The position numbers were made by a program, and so were the translations under genes. From NCBI GenBank assembly GCA_013397695.1, contig VYZI01000119.1:417582-481581 (forward strand): 64,000 bases of DNA, written 5' to 3'. Under the pieces are notes generated by a model. The model was not told the origin of the DNA. It made no database searches and saw only the letters and a program-made list of their open reading frames with translations. Position 1 is the stretch's first letter, and every line of letters starts with the position of its first letter. Positions 13,049 to 26,912 of this stretch are shown in pieces. This DNA comes from Centropus unirufus. Taxonomy: Eukaryota; Chordata; Aves; Cuculiformes; Centropidae.

Positions 13049-15310
13049 ACACAATAGTAGCGTTCAGTGTATGAACACTCAAATTCTAGATAGGGTTTTC
13101 AGTTTCTAAATAGCAATTTCTGAATTAAATGATCGATTTTCTAACTATATTTTTTTCCACTAAAAGTTAGAGCTATAAGTTTTTTAAATGGTTTTGACAG
13201 TAGTAAATCTTTTCTTCCAAAGAAAACAAGAATCTATTTCAGGCACTTAGCTTTAAGATTTCTTAATAATAAGGCACAGAAAAGGAAAATGTCAGGAAAG
13301 TTATGTGATTCACGTCAATGTTTAACTTAAAAAGCAACAGTTAAACATGTTTGTAGAAATTATTGTGTTATTTCACAGATATATCAGATGAAAATTGCAT
13401 TGATTTATACCAGCTGACAAGCTGCTCCCATGCTCTGGAAAACTCATTCAACTTGTTCGTGTCCTCAGAACAGTTTATTTTTTCCAGAAAAATGTATTTT
13501 CTTGACATATTCTAGGCCTTCAACATACCTAAAAATAGAGGCAAAAACGCATTCAGGTGTTATATCTGCTCTTGTAATTTTAAGGAAAAAAATACATATA
13601 AATTGTTCTCTTCAGTTGCCAACTCGAGATTTCATTAACGAATTACAAGAGAAATATACCTGATCTAACACCTCGTTGTACCCTAGTATGAAGATTTATG
13701 GAGTCATCAAAGCCAGGATTATTGTGGTTACATTGTTATGAAACTGACTTTATATTCTGCCTACACAGTGACTAAAACCTTACATTTTGGAGTTCTCCCA
13801 TGTTAGCTAAGTCTGAAACTTTTAAGGCACAGAGTAAGCAGTGGAAAAGAAGTTAAATATGTATTCTGGCTTTCCACTGCTTGTATGAACCTACTATTTA
13901 TAACATCCTTTGTTTTTCAGTTAGAAATGCCTTCCCAGCGAACAGTTTATCATCATACAGGAAAAGAAAGAGAAAATCCACGGTCCGATTGCTTTGACAT
14001 ATATCTTCGGCTTTTATATAGGCAGAGTTAAAGAAAATTCTGTTAAATCACTAGACTATATAAAGACCAATTCTTTCTTAATAAATAAAGTCAATTCCTG
14101 TTTGAGGCTGTCAACAGACTACTAAGTGAAATTTACCTCATTCAGGGAGGAACAGTGTTTGGAAGGAGCGAGTTACCTGAGACAGCTGCATGATCCTGTG
14201 TCAGACATGGAACAGAGAAGGGAGTCAGAAACACTTATTTAAGGGCCACCTTTCCCACTTCAGTTCTCAGCAGTTTCTGTAATCATTGACAACATTTTTA
14301 AATACAATTTATGCTCTATCACAGAGAATCAGCAGGCCCTAAGATATTGGCCGGAATTCTCTTAAAGTGATTTTTAAAAGCCTACAATTATTTTGATGTG
14401 AGCATATCTGCAACACAGTAAAATTAGTGTAAGTAATGCTTTGAAATTGGAAATTAATTGAATTTTCATGTAAATGGATGCATAATTTCTTAGTGAAATG
14501 AAGCAACCTATTTTGCATAATGGAGTGCATTACTGAAATGAAATATTTGGAACTAATTCCCAATGAATGTAAACAAATTCTCTCTCTGCTATACAATTCT
14601 TATTATTTTGAGTGCATGTTAATGAATGGGGTGGGCTTTTTTATTGAGTCATGAATTGGAAAAGTGCTTTTATTTCACCTTATAACTTTCCAAAGCCAGT
14701 CACAGCCCAGTTCCTATTTGAACTTCCTCTAGAGTTTAGCAGATGTTCTGTTTGGATTCCATGTCACTGTATTGTGTTCACTAGACTTCACAGATGGGCT
14801 TTCCATTGAACTAATGAAAATGTAATTAAATCCATAGAAGTATTTAGCATTTCAAAATACAGTATAACGTAATGCTTTCTGTTGCTGTTTGTCATTCATG
14901 CTTAAATGAGCAGAGCAAATGCAAGCCTCTAAGAGGCATTGCGTGTTTGCAAGCAGACAGAAGATCTTGCTTCTCTTCTCTCCTACTATGTGCATATGTG
15001 CCCCCTGCTATCTTGTGGTAGCAGATAACTGCACTTTCCGTGCTGCCTGGATATTGCTTCTGTTTCAGCAAGGAAAATAGAAAAGCTGAATGTTAGAAAA
15101 GAGGAGTGTTCAAAAGCAGCTGTCAATAGAGTCAGTTAAACTGGGGGTTACTTGATATGGGTGGAGAATATTTCCAGGATCAGAAATCATTAAGGAACTG
15201 AGAATTAATTTTAATCTGTTTCTGTTAAATAAAAGTAGTGGACAGATAGCACCAAACTCTATACTTTCTCCAATTTGGTGTATGAGTGTGTTATAGGCAT
15301 AGAGGGTTTT
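13049..15310. other. Unassigned DNA between two CR1 copies
   Basis: AT-rich sequence with no recognisable repeat family. ORFs stay below 86 codons without motifs. A pyrimidine tract ending in TTTTTCAG lies at 13911-13920, but no coding sequence with a convincing donor follows. Confidence 0.55.
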
Positions 15311-16249
15311 GCAATATGAAGGCTAACCGGAAGCCAGTTCCAAATTGTGTTCCCCAGGGGCTGGTACTCTTCAGTGGCTGCAGGGATGGAATATGTCCTC
15401 TGCAAATCTGTGGGCAATACTACATCATGGGGAGCAGCTGGTATGAAGGAGGCCAAGGTTGCTATTAAGACAGACATAGACAGGCTGGAGAAACAGGCAG
15501 ATGAGAATCTCATGTATTTGAAAAGAAGTGAATACAAAGTTCTGTATCTGGGATAGAATAACTCCATATAACAGTGCCAGAAAGGGCCTGACTGGGAAAA
15601 AATCCACTTTGCAGAAGATGACCTAAGATCCTGGGAATCAATAAGTCAAGCATTAATCAGCTTGCTGCCATTGCAGCAACAAAGGCTAGTGCTATATGGA
15701 GCTATGTTAGCAAGATCGTAGCTAGCAGATAAGGAAAGTGATTAGTTGTTTATTTTCCTCTATTCAGCCCTTGTGAGCTACATCTGGAAGTGTCCAGGTT
15801 TGGACTCCCAGTTCAAGAAAGACTAAAAACTGTAGGGTCCAGGTCAAGGTCACTGTGAAAACAAGGAGCCACATGACACACACAAAGGGACTGAAAGAGC
15901 TGGGTTTGTGCTTCTTTGGGGAAGAGAATGTTAAGGAGGGAATCTTAACACTATCCCAGTCTATCAAACAGGAAGTCATAGGCGTGCAACCAGATTGTTG
16001 ATGAAGTTGCACAGTAAAATAATGAGGAACAAAGTCTAGAATCTGTAAATGCTAGTTAGCTGCTGGGAACTAATTTTTTACGATAAGATAGTCAAGAACT
16101 GACATGAATCATCCAGATAGGCTATAGAACCTCCATCCTCAAAGCCAATCAAAGGTGACAGAGTGGCCTGACCCAACTAACCTCAAATCAGGTTCTGTTT
16201 TAGAAGCCCCATATAAATGTCTGTATATAAATGATTCTATGGTTCTATT
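15311..16249 (+). mobile_element. Old, highly diverged CR1, plus strand
   Basis: Weak but collinear CR1 similarity. NCVPQGLVLF at about 15340 corresponds to the RT PQGSVLG motif. IDRLEKQADENLMYLKRSE then YKVLYLG at about 15475-15555 corresponds to the segment after the FADD box. The element ends in ATGATTCTATGGTTCTATT at about 16230-16249. The FADD box itself is not recognisable. Many indels separate the matching blocks. This copy looks clearly older than the copy at 11.8-13.0 kb. It has no coding capacity beyond short ORFs. Confidence 0.75.
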
Positions 16250-16522
16250 CAAATCTTTTTAATGCCTTCTTAGTGACGCTTTCCTATTTACAAGAGAATA
16301 TTACAAATGCAGAGGAAGCAATGATTAAAGTCAGTATTAATAATTTTGCTTTTCTCTATCTCCAAAGGTACTCTGAATGCTTCCTAAGGAAGAAAGCAGT
16401 GTTTTGAAAGAGGACTAATGACTTTATATTTGAAGAGGAAGATTCTTACAACTTGAAAACCTTTGGAAAATTCATTAAATGTTATGGAACTTGCAAATTT
16501 TCATCACTATCCAAGTGATGAA

Positions 16523-17011
16523 AATCATAGAATCACTAGGTTAGAAAAAACCTTTGAAGTTATCAAGTTCAACTCTACCTGTCCATTACTAAATCATATC
16601 CCTAGGCTCTTCATCCACCCATCTTTTAAATATACAACAACCTGTCCAGGCAGCCTGTTCCAGTGCCTGATAACCCTTTTGGTGAAGAAATTTTTCCTAA
16701 TGTCCAATTTGAACCTCCCCTAGTTCAAACATTCCCTGTTGTCCTGATGCCTATCACTTCGAAGAAGAGACTAACAGCCACCCAACACCCACCCTGCCAC
16801 AGCCTCCTTTGAGGTAGTTGTAGACAGTGATAAGGTCTGCCCTCAGCCTTCTTTCCTCTAGGCTAAACAACCCCAGATCCCTCAGCTGCTCCTCATAAGA
16901 CTTGTTATCCAGCCCCAGCTCCATTGCCTTTCTCTGGACACACTCCAAGACTTCAATGTCTTTCTTGTAGTGAGGGGCCCAAAACTGAACATAGTATTTG
17001 AGGTGTGGCAG
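16523..17011 (-). mobile_element. CR1 LINE 3' fragment, minus strand
   Basis: The minus strand ends in a CR1 tail (AATCATAGAATCAC at 16523). It encodes the ORF2 C-terminus in an 86-codon ORF at 16754-17014, with YVQFWAPHYKKDIEVLE, SYEEQLRDLGLFSLEERRLR and VYNYLKGGC. It is truncated on the 5' side just inside the PHLEY motif near 17011. The reading frame through this part is still open, suggesting a moderately young copy. Its tail faces the tail of the previous CR1, with about 270 bp between them. Confidence 0.92.
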
Positions 17012-20000
17012 CATCAGTGGTGGCTCCAGTGATCATACTGAACAGAACCCACCTATTCGTTTCTGAAATACTCAAATTGTATTCTCTTTTCTGGGCTCCT
17101 TGCTGTTCCCTGATACTATAACACCTCCAGGCAGAGACCAGCAGTTTCAGCAGCTCCCAGGCTCCAGTGCTCCTGAGCAGGCTGTTGAAGAGTGAGAGAG
17201 CCTGGACAGCACAATGCATTTCAGGAACATGGACGTGTTCCTGTAGTGGAAACAGAGAGCTTCACTTTTCATTGCAAAAAGAAGCCTTTTCAAAACATCA
17301 GTACTTTTTTGCAGAAATGAAATGAAGCTTCCCAGCCAGATGGGTGTCTGTGCTGAAGATTCATCCAGACTTGACTAAGCTTTCTAGTCTAGTCACAGGG
17401 CATGCAGTAGTGGCTGTGTAGCCTAGGATGGCTCATTTGAGACGGAGCTGTCTCAAGATTTTCCAAAGCAATGAGCAGTGAGTGTCCCAAAGGCCGCACA
17501 GGTGGTAGAAAACTGCTTTTTCCTATTCTTTTAAAGAAACTGATGACTCTGTAGTACATTCCTACTACAGCAACTCATGGAAAGAGAGATGACCTGAGAA
17601 AATCATGAATGTGAATGAGTATTACAGTTGTGCTGCTGTGTTCCCTGGAGAAAACAAATGGCTTTGGTGTTCTCCACTCATGAGAGTATTTTTAGGGGAA
17701 GTGACCACATCTGATTATATGCATCTTCACCATTCTTTAAGATGTTTATTGCTTTTCATTATACAAAGGGTAGTTTTGGGAAATTATGAGGCAGTATAAC
17801 ACATAGTGCAGATGATACTAAACGTTTAAATCATTGCAGTCTGACAACAAGGATTACCATAATGAAGAGCTGAAGATGTGCAATGCCTAAATCAAGTCCA
17901 AGCATTGGCCTTTTTAGCAGGTCTAAAGAGAAATACATACATGTGTTAGTCATACATCTAAATTACAGACATGTGTTTGCACACCTCTAAGAAAACAGAT
18001 GGCATTTCTGTATCCAGTTGGAGTAATGGAATAATGGTATATATTTTAGTCCATTAGCAGGGCTCTACTTCATTTTACCCACAGCATTTCTCTTCTTCCT
18101 TTTCATTTTTTTTTCATGTGCCTGAAGGTCCCCAATGAAGAAGTTATCTGGGAAGATCAAAGGGACTGTATGAACTTACTTCTGTAAAATTTGTTCTCAG
18201 GTGGGTTTAACTATTCAGGGACTTCCCTGAAAGGCAAAATCTTCTCAGCTTCTTTGGAGGTTTATTGGCACCACCAAAATTGTAGAAAGATGACTTCAGA
18301 GTAAGTATTACTTAACTGGGCCTTATCATATCTATAGCCTTTCCTTGATTGATACATACCATATATGGGACATTCCTAGTAGTATAGTGTGTTGTACCAC
18401 TGAATTTAGGTGGGCAAGCAGTAATAATAAGACCACTGAACCTTTGAGCAGTATGTGGTACGTTGATTTATTGTCATGGGAAATAAAACAGAGTAACAAA
18501 GGAATTTGTGTTGCACAAGCAAGAAAGACCTTCTTCACGACCAGGTTGTCAGACTTCCAGTCACAGGACAGGTGAGTTTCTGTAATTTGCTTGGTGGTTC
18601 TTCAGTTTTCAGTTCTCATGTTTGTTTTGCTCATCATCTCCTTTTACTGCAATGATTTTTTTTTCCTTTTACTTTAATGATATTTTACAATATCAGTAAC
18701 ATCCACCTGACTATATTTGAGAGTTCTTAGTACAAAGGAACCCAAATAATGCTAATTCTTGTTTATTTAAAATCTCTTTTTCAGGAATTTTTACATCTTC
18801 TTACTTACACAGTGTTGTATACGAAGTAATTTAACATTGTTTCAGATTTCTTTACTGTATCTCTTTACAGTATTCAGAGGCATGACTGAATTACAGCAGC
18901 TTGCAAAGAGCTAGGAGATGTAAGGAACAAGGAAGAAGGCAGTACACTTCCATCTCATTGTAGGTGAAAGGAATCTGTGCACTCAAAATCTGTGTACTCA
19001 AAAGGTCTTCATCTATAGTCAGGTCCAAATAATCAGTTATTTGCTGAGCTCATAGCTGGGTTATCTATAAACTGCATCTCTAAGTGCAAAAGCACCCCCC
19101 CCAAAAAAAGACTAGTCATATTAAAATGATCATTGAGAAGAAAATTAGAAAAAAAAAAAACAACCACAAAACAATCAAGCATAAAAATAAACCCACAGAG
19201 ACAGAAAACCTCTTCTCCAATTAGACTGTACAGTCACACCTTCACCATTTTGTGTGGTTCTGGTCCCCATTCTCCCCCCATTCCCATTCTCAGGAAGTAC
19301 CTGATGGCTGGAGCTGGGGCCTCCCCACATTGTAGTGGGAGATAGTGGATGTAGGCAGTGTTAGAAGGTTCAAAAAATAAATGAATAGACTTTTGGGTGT
19401 CAGGCTGAGAGATACCAATGGGAATTTACCGTATCGTTACTAATCCAGTAAGAGTGGATGCTAAGGAATGCCAAGGGGTGCATCAGAGACTGCAGGCAAG
19501 TTGGTGCGGGCAAGCTCTTCTGCTACCACAGACTTGTTCCTTCAACAGTTCACTCGTTTGTCCCTGTCAGGCATTTGTTATGCTCTTGTGAAGGTACAGA
19601 GGGGCATCATATCCACTCCAGAAAACCCAGCAAACCTGGAAGAATCTTCTGCCAAACAGCTGATGGTTGGCTTATCTATGTCATTGAATCCTGCCCTCGG
19701 CTCTGTGGCAAGATCACTACTTCAGTAGTGCCTGATGCCCGTCATTCTTTCACCTTCTATACTACATTGCTTTCAAAGATTTTCATAGAGGGAGTCAGAG
19801 TTCTATATTCTTAAACTACTCTATTGCATCTTTTACCAAATTAAATAACCTATTCCTGGAGTTGAAAGGCTGACATCATTGGTTATTAAATGATAATCAA
19901 AATGAACTGAAAAATCTAAAGCATCTATACTTACACCAGATTTAAGGGATAGTTTACATTTCTACCAGTGGCAGAGATACATGTCTTAGATTACATTCCT

Positions 20001-20842
20001 TTATGCCTCCTAAAGAACCAATGTCTTTACTTACCTTGCAGCCTTACAAAAGGTAATGACACAATGATGGCTGATGCTTTGTTCATTCAGCAGTCACAGG
20101 TTCTTAAAACAAAGCCAAATGTCACCTAGTTGTAATTGACACACTAACACAAAGGAAACAAACAAATCCCTGCAGCCACTTTGGTCAAGATTAAGTCATG
20201 AGCTTCCAGAAACACAAACTACATATTTCCAGAAATAGTAGATTGAGGCTCCCCAAAAAACTCAATAACTTTACTGTCAATGGAAGTGGCAAAAGACTGA
20301 AATACTTTATGAGCATGTTACCTGTGTAGACATGTAGCAAAACAGTCATGCAGCAAAAAAGTGTAGAAGTATTTTCAAACTGCAAAGGGCCTTGGTAACT
20401 AACTGAAAGTCTACGTGCATAGTTCTTTATGTTAGCAGCACCACAAATTATAGCTGACACTTCTACTGCAGCTTGTGCTGTTTTTTCCTATATGCATGAA
20501 ATAGCGCCAAGATGTCAAAAAGACCCACGTTTTCTTTCTAATGGGTTGTGCTCAACTGCAGCTTCCCAGCAACTTGCTATTTCTGCAGTTTCTTTTCTCT
20601 AATTTTCCAGAGACAAATTCAAATAAGAAATGTGCTCACAATCATGCTCATTGTTATTTGTTTAGATTATAAAAAGTAAAATGCTGAAATCTTTGAAAAT
20701 GAGCATTTAAAAAAAAAGATAAAAAATATCATTTAGTAACATTAAGTACAAACAACCACTACTAAAAGAAATCCTATGTAGTTAAACTTACTTGCCCTTT
20801 TAAAGCTTTTTCCTTTTAAGGATTATTTCAGTTTTTAAGGGC
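17012..20842. other. Unassigned DNA
   Basis: No gene or transposon recognised. There is an A12 run at 19149-19160 and a C8A7 stretch at 19095-19109. Two overlapping ORFs at 19458-19814 (118 codons) and 19468-19728 (86 codons) have no recognisable domain and are probably chance. Confidence 0.55.
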
Positions 20843-20868
20843 TGATATGATATGATATGATATGATAT
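20843..20868. repeat. Pentanucleotide microsatellite (TGATA)5
   Basis: Five perfect TGATA units are directly visible. A perfect array this short could vary in length between individuals. No functional role is implied. Confidence 0.95.
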
Positions 20869-22379
20869 CTGACAATTTCGCCTTTCTATGACATTAAAGA
20901 GCTCATTTGAATAATGATGGGCTCCTAGAAGCAAATACGGGGACACTTTTGCCTGTGAACAAATTCACACAAGGGATTTTCCACTGTATAAACTGTGACG
21001 ATAGAATGGTTTTGGGAGAAAATAGAAATAGTATTTGATAAAGTTTTTCTAAAAGCTCTTAGAAATCCTAAATGTCTTTTAGTTATTCTGGGAGGGTCAT
21101 TTTCAATAGATGCTCCATGCTGTCGTGTGTATGCTTAGTCATGAATTTTCAACATATATAAATGAAACTCTATATGTCTTTTTGCTGTATCTTCTGTGCT
21201 CTCTTTTCATTTATCTACATCTCTTCTGAAGTCTCAGTCTCCAGAACTGAGAATTTCCAGCTGAGGTCATACCAACTCTGAGGATAAATTTTCCCTTATG
21301 TATTTGCCCCTTTTTTTGGAGTAAGAGCACATTTTTGATGTGCTGAAACAAAACATATGCATTATTTATATATATATGTAGGTAGGTGTTAAATTATATT
21401 ACATGAATTCATCTCAGGTTAGACAGGAAAGGTGAATTACCTTGATTGTGTGGTGCTGGTGGCAGTATGGCTACATGGTGCAGAAAGGGCTCTATTTTCT
21501 AATGGCTAGATAACCGAGGTAGTCTGGACCTTGTTATCTGCAGACTCAGTGGGCAGATGAGTAAACGGATCAAAGAATAAGTGAAATTTCCTTCAGCAGA
21601 CATTTTTCAGACTGATAATTTCCCATTTGTCTGTCCATGTGTGACATTATCTCAGAGGAGGAGACTAGAAGTGATAATTCCTGAACTTCGTTAATTTATT
21701 TACTTCTCTCTTGTGGTGATATGGCCACAAAGGAGCTGTAATTCAGATTTATCACTTCCCACTCTTTTCATATTAACACGACTGTCTCTTTTGTGATATA
21801 CTTGAGGCCATATGACTTCCATCATACGTTAAAAGAGGTAAAGTTTAGGCAGGAAAAAACATACTTTCAAAGAAGATAGGAGCACAAGCCTCTACAAGGC
21901 AATGTAACACAGAGGTGAAATGCTGTGGGATGATGAAACAACTATTAGAATTTTTCCTGAAGAACTGCAAATCTGTTAATATTAACAATATGATGGTAGC
22001 ATTGAATCCAAGAAGCTTCATTTAGATTTGTAAGTGTAACTGGTTTCAGCTGAGAAATCCTCCTTGCCTACAGAAAGTTTGTCAAAACATATTCCAGTAT
22101 ATTGCGTCTCTCAGCATTTAGCAGATGAGCTACTTTGGTTTTGGCAGTTTGCATACATAACAGAAAAAATCTAATCACTGTACTTACAATGTCTACATAT
22201 AGGGCATGATGTTCAATCCTTTTTGCACAGGGAAGCAGGACCACCTGAGACACATTTAATGCTATAATCAAGGGAGAGATTGACATAGTCTTGAGTGTCA
22301 TTGCTGTTCTAAAGGAAAGATATAGGCATCTAGCTCCCCATAGAATCAATGAAAAGCAGCAAGCACCCTCATCTCATTT
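20869..22379. other. Unassigned DNA
   Basis: No gene or repeat family recognised. A short TA run sits at about 21366-21379. The 93-codon minus-strand ORF at 22068-22349 has no recognisable motif. Confidence 0.55.
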
Positions 22380-22437
22380 TATGGGTCTTTGGTTATATGC
22401 CTACCATATATGGGTCTTTGGTTATATGCCTACCATA
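22380..22437. repeat. Perfect 29-bp tandem duplication
   Basis: Two identical adjacent 29-bp copies at 22380-22408 and 22409-22437, both starting TATGGGTCTTTGG. Perfect identity in otherwise neutral-looking DNA suggests a recent duplication, or an assembly or read artefact. Confidence 0.95.
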
Positions 22438-25400
22438 ACTACCACTGAGAGCCAGAACATCCCCCTGAAAAGAATACAGATGCATAGTCCCCAACAAAAG
22501 CCAATACTGGAAGGATTTTTGAAGCTACAAGGACTCAGCAGAACCCTACCAGTGTTCAAAACATTGTTTCTTAAAAGCTTCCAGAAATATTCCCCATTCC
22601 ATTAGAAGAGCTAATTTCAAAAGACCATATTTGTACCCTCAAATTAAACTTCCCACGTCCTGCTGTGAATACCATTCCTTTGAGAAAGAAACCCTCAAGT
22701 TTATATCATTGAAATCAAACATTCAAGAAATGTGATGGGGGGAAGCAGAGGCGTCAGTGGATGACAGCTTGCTTAACACAACTGCTAGATGAAAAGCAAA
22801 TGTATTAAGAGCTCTGACGTCAAATGACAGGCATCTTTCCAAGAAAAATTCTGTCAGAACTTTATATAAATCAAAAGACAGATTGTGAAGCTCTTTATTG
22901 GCCATTGCACTTGTTCATAAAGATAAATTAACAGGGAGCAAAAAGGTAAACCAAAAGGCATCTTCACTTTGCAGATCTTGCTTTGCAGCTCTGGAATTTC
23001 CTGAACTGACAATTGATGACCGTTAAGAAAATCTAGGGATGCTAGATTCACAATTAGCTACAAAGAAAATTAAATTTCAATTGCAACAAGTATTTCCTAA
23101 ATAGAAATTTATATAGTATTCAAGACAAAGGAAAGCTTGAGAAAAAGGTGCATTTTAGCCAGCTTTGCATTTCTTTAACAGTGGTCACAGCCAGTACTTT
23201 ATTGTTAAGAAAATTTAGAGTTGTTCTACAGTCCTTATGCCTTTTGATGACTTGCTCTGAGTATTATGGTGGCATATAGCTCATCCAGGAATGCAAATTG
23301 GGATCTTGCGTTCAAAAACTCTCTGAAGACTTTTCCAGACTGCCACTGCTATGACAATTGGAAAGCAGACAAGTGGTTCGCTAACAAAAATCCAAGGGAC
23401 AATCTGTCCTCAAAATAACTGCTGTAAATGCTACTTTATTTTCCCAAGTCTACACTGTTTCTCCAAGAGAGAGCTGACAAAACTCACAGACAGCAGATAA
23501 ACTCTATCGCCAATACGTAAATAATTATCTTGAGGAAAGCAAAATTTACTGCTTCTTTAATACCTAGTCAAGTCTAACAATTTTAAAGTATCTGAAAAAA
23601 ATATTGTTACACGGTTTTCCTCACATTGTAGAAGAAATATGCTCAAGACCACATTTTTTCTGTTCAAAATAACTTCACTAAACAAAATCTAGTAAAGAAC
23701 AAGTAGGCACACACTGCCAAAGAGTAATTTAACTTTTCCACAGAGGGACATCTTCCCAAGGTGCCTATCTCTCTCTTCTGCAAACTTTTATCAGGATGAT
23801 CAGTGTATTTTAGGTGCTTGAGATAAATGTGTAATGAGAAGAAAAAAGAGGAATGCTTCCTTTGCTTCTTCTACCCAAGCACTGAAATAAGGTATTTTCT
23901 ACAAAATAGTCTTTGTGTTCCTGACAGGCTTGCTTGACTTCATCTGGAGTCCTTGAGATGGATATGGAAATTTCCCAGGTCCTACCCACCTCTTGAACAT
24001 GAGGAGGTGGAATAAATGACACTGACTTAACTGGGTCAATAATACAAGATTTGGCCTCCTCTTTTGTTTGCTGAGGAATGAAGCTCGCAGGATCAGTATC
24101 TGAACTACGATCAAGGGCCCTTATTGAGAGGGACAGGCAATTTGTATTTTTTGGAACTTCTCCCTGAAGCTTTAACATTCCTCATAGTTTATTAGACATT
24201 TTTACATTAGATGTAGTTTTTACCTTCAACAACTGTGGTTCTAATGAGGACTGGAAACCCATTATTGTTCTATGATTTTCTCAGGCAGACAATTTCCACC
24301 AGAATGGGGTAGATGCTCCAAATCAACCACAAGTGATGATAAAAGCTCCTCTGTGTTGATGCCGAGACAAAGGAAGCCAGTGGGGAGAAATCTTTGGTTT
24401 GGATGGCATACCAGGTGAAGGGGAACTCTGACTCGGGTTTATAGGCCACTTAGTTCCTCCATAATTTTGTTTGTTTGATAGAAATACCTAGAGAACAGAG
24501 GTACAATTGTAAACAAGCAAACAAACAAGAGGTGAGATCAAGAAGACAAAGATGTTTTATACGGAATGGAGAATGTGTTCCTTCTCACTACCACGATCAG
24601 CAGTACTGAAAAGGAATAGGGAAGTGCAGCAATGATAATATTGCTCGTCCCTATAGTTTGTATCTGCACTCCTCTTGCTTAAATTTCCCTTTCATTTCCC
24701 AAACCTATATATAAAATATGTTGAAAAGCAGACTTTTCACTTGGAAAATTAATAATGTTGCTAAGCTTTCAGAGGGAACAGAATGCCATAAGATGTTTAC
24801 ACACTTGCATGTTTACACACTTACACACATAAATCCTACTCAGAGGTGTCTGAGTACACTGGTACTGCACTCCCAATCTTTTGGCTATTCAAATCCAGAA
24901 TATGCTGAAATGCATCACACTTCCCTTCCAGTCTGCTTGGCTGGGAGATGGCAGATGTGTAGGTCTCAGCTCAGCATGATGCGGGCTGCAGATGGGGCAT
25001 ACACAAGAGTCACAGCCCATGCAAGGCTTAGACTTCTCTCCCTAGGCCTAGGTATCAATTTCTGCATTTGAACTGTTTTCCAGGCCTCCAAGCATAAAGC
25101 ACAGCAATGTTGACATGCTTATTTCCTTTTAAGGCTGTAATTGAGGCTGCAGCCTTCAATAACCTACACCCTCCTGAGGTTTACAGAAATATAATCATCA
25201 TCCCAATTGCACGGATAGGGTAGTGAGGTACAGAACTAAGGCTGCTGTTCTCTAAATCTTTCAGGCATTTAACTTTCAGCTGTCATTCAGGAGAAAAAGT
25301 GATAGATTATTACATGCTGACCACAGTGCCATGTCCCACCTCCATTATTTTTTTAATTTATTTAATTTTTTTTGCCTATAGCCTATTTTCTCAGGCATGA

Positions 25401-26912
25401 GAAACTGCTTCAGCCCTTTTGGGGCCATTGACTTTGAACTGGGTTTATGAATGTAAAGCAGCTGCCTGAAAGACTGTGCCTGAACACCCTCAAAACCTTC
25501 AAACTGTTCTGCTGTGGGCTGAGCACCTTGCAGCTGAGATGCAAGTACAGCTTTCTATAGTGATCAGTGCACCTTATTTTAAAGCTTCTTGTGTAACTAA
25601 TTGGATGTGGCAGAGCATAGTTTGCCATTTCTTCCAAAATTAGGCTTTCACAATTGCAAGTGCAAGGAAAATACTACAAATAAAAAAATGCTCTGGCATT
25701 TTTATCGTCTTCACCTTCTGTACATGCTCACTCTAAACTAACCGCATTTTCCTGTGAGCTCGGATCTAAATTTTTTTTGCAGACAAGGAATATGAGTTGC
25801 TGGAATATCAACTTATTAGAAAAATGCATTCAAACCGAGTGAAGCAGGCAAGTTATTAAATAAATAGAGGTTTTGCTTCACAATGAAAGCCCGCAGCTGA
25901 TTCAGATGAATTAAAGGAGATAGTAGAAAAAGAAGACCATAATATGCTTAACTTGGAAGTACTGGCAGCTGTGTAGTCACGCAAGACAAAATTCCTACTG
26001 GGCGAGTTCATCATTGAGTGTAGTACCTGAGTGTAACAAAAAAGCAGGAAGAAAGAGATTGCCACCTTATTTGGGACATGTGGTTCTGTTAAGCAGCTAC
26101 TCACAGAGCTATGTATGAGTCATTCAGGTCTTTGCAAGACATAAATAAGATACAAATACTTATATTAAAAAAACCCCTTGTTTGCCTTCTTACCTCTAAT
26201 CTCTCAGACACCCATGTATGTCTTCTGAAACATGTCTGTACTGAAACATTGCTACTCATGCCCTTAACTTCTGAGGATTCAGGCAGTTTCCTAAATTCAC
26301 CATCTATTTGCAGCAAGGGTTTAGTATCAAAATTCAGCATTTTTAAACCTGAAGTAGACTGCACTGTTCACGTGAGTGTCCCAAAACTCGTGGTTTAAAT
26401 ACTTGAATCAATACAGGTCTGTGTGGAAATTTCACAAAGTAACATTTTGGGTGTGCCTGTGTAATGCATTGATGGTCTATTGTGAGGCCCAACGTGTATC
26501 CTAACCATCATTTGATCTGTAAAACTGATTATTCTCTCCCAGATAAGAGCTGAACATTTTTTCCTGGCTTGATACATTTCTGGCTCAGTTCTTATCTATA
26601 ATCCAGATGATTTTTCTTACTATTATGTATCTCCACACTGTTTCAGGCAGTAGCAGATGTTTGTGAACTCCTGAACACTATGTAAAATATATAAAATCCC
26701 CTATCCAGTAAAAAAAACAAGGCAACGAAATATAAACAGGTATTATTTAAAGTTTAAGAATGGTATTGAAATAAGTAGTACTAGGGGATGCTATGTACAT
26801 ATTAGGATGGATAAAGCCTGTCTGGGTTACCAAACTCAAATAGTGGTGGTGAATGGGTCATGTTCAATGTGCAGACTGATAACAAATTAAATATAGGAGA
26901 GGTTGCCATTTG
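22438..26912. other. Unassigned DNA with one unidentified 122-codon ORF
   Basis: No known repeat was recognised. A minus-strand ORF of 122 codons at 23810-24178 has a mixed, protein-like composition including a PPPHVQEVGRTWEIS segment. I could not match it to any family, and no splice or promoter signal supports it. A 117-codon plus-strand ORF at 24718-25071 is rich in His, Leu and Ser and looks like chance. Confidence 0.5.

Noticed and set aside
13911..13990. Pyrimidine tract plus TTTTTCAG acceptor-like site
   Set aside because: The sequence after it closes quickly in the frames I considered and has no clear donor.
18345..18575. 76-codon plus-strand ORF followed by a GTGAGT donor-like site at about 18571
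   Set aside because: No acceptor, homology or neighbouring exon supports it, and GTGAGT occurs often by chance.
21000..21030. GATAGAATGGTTTTGGGAG, similar to the start of an inverted CR1 tail
   Set aside because: The similarity ends after about 15 bases, so coincidence is likely.
24230..24280. Possible CR1 tail ending TTGTTCTATGATTTT
   Set aside because: Only the last 12-15 bases resemble CR1, and the upstream 3' block is absent.
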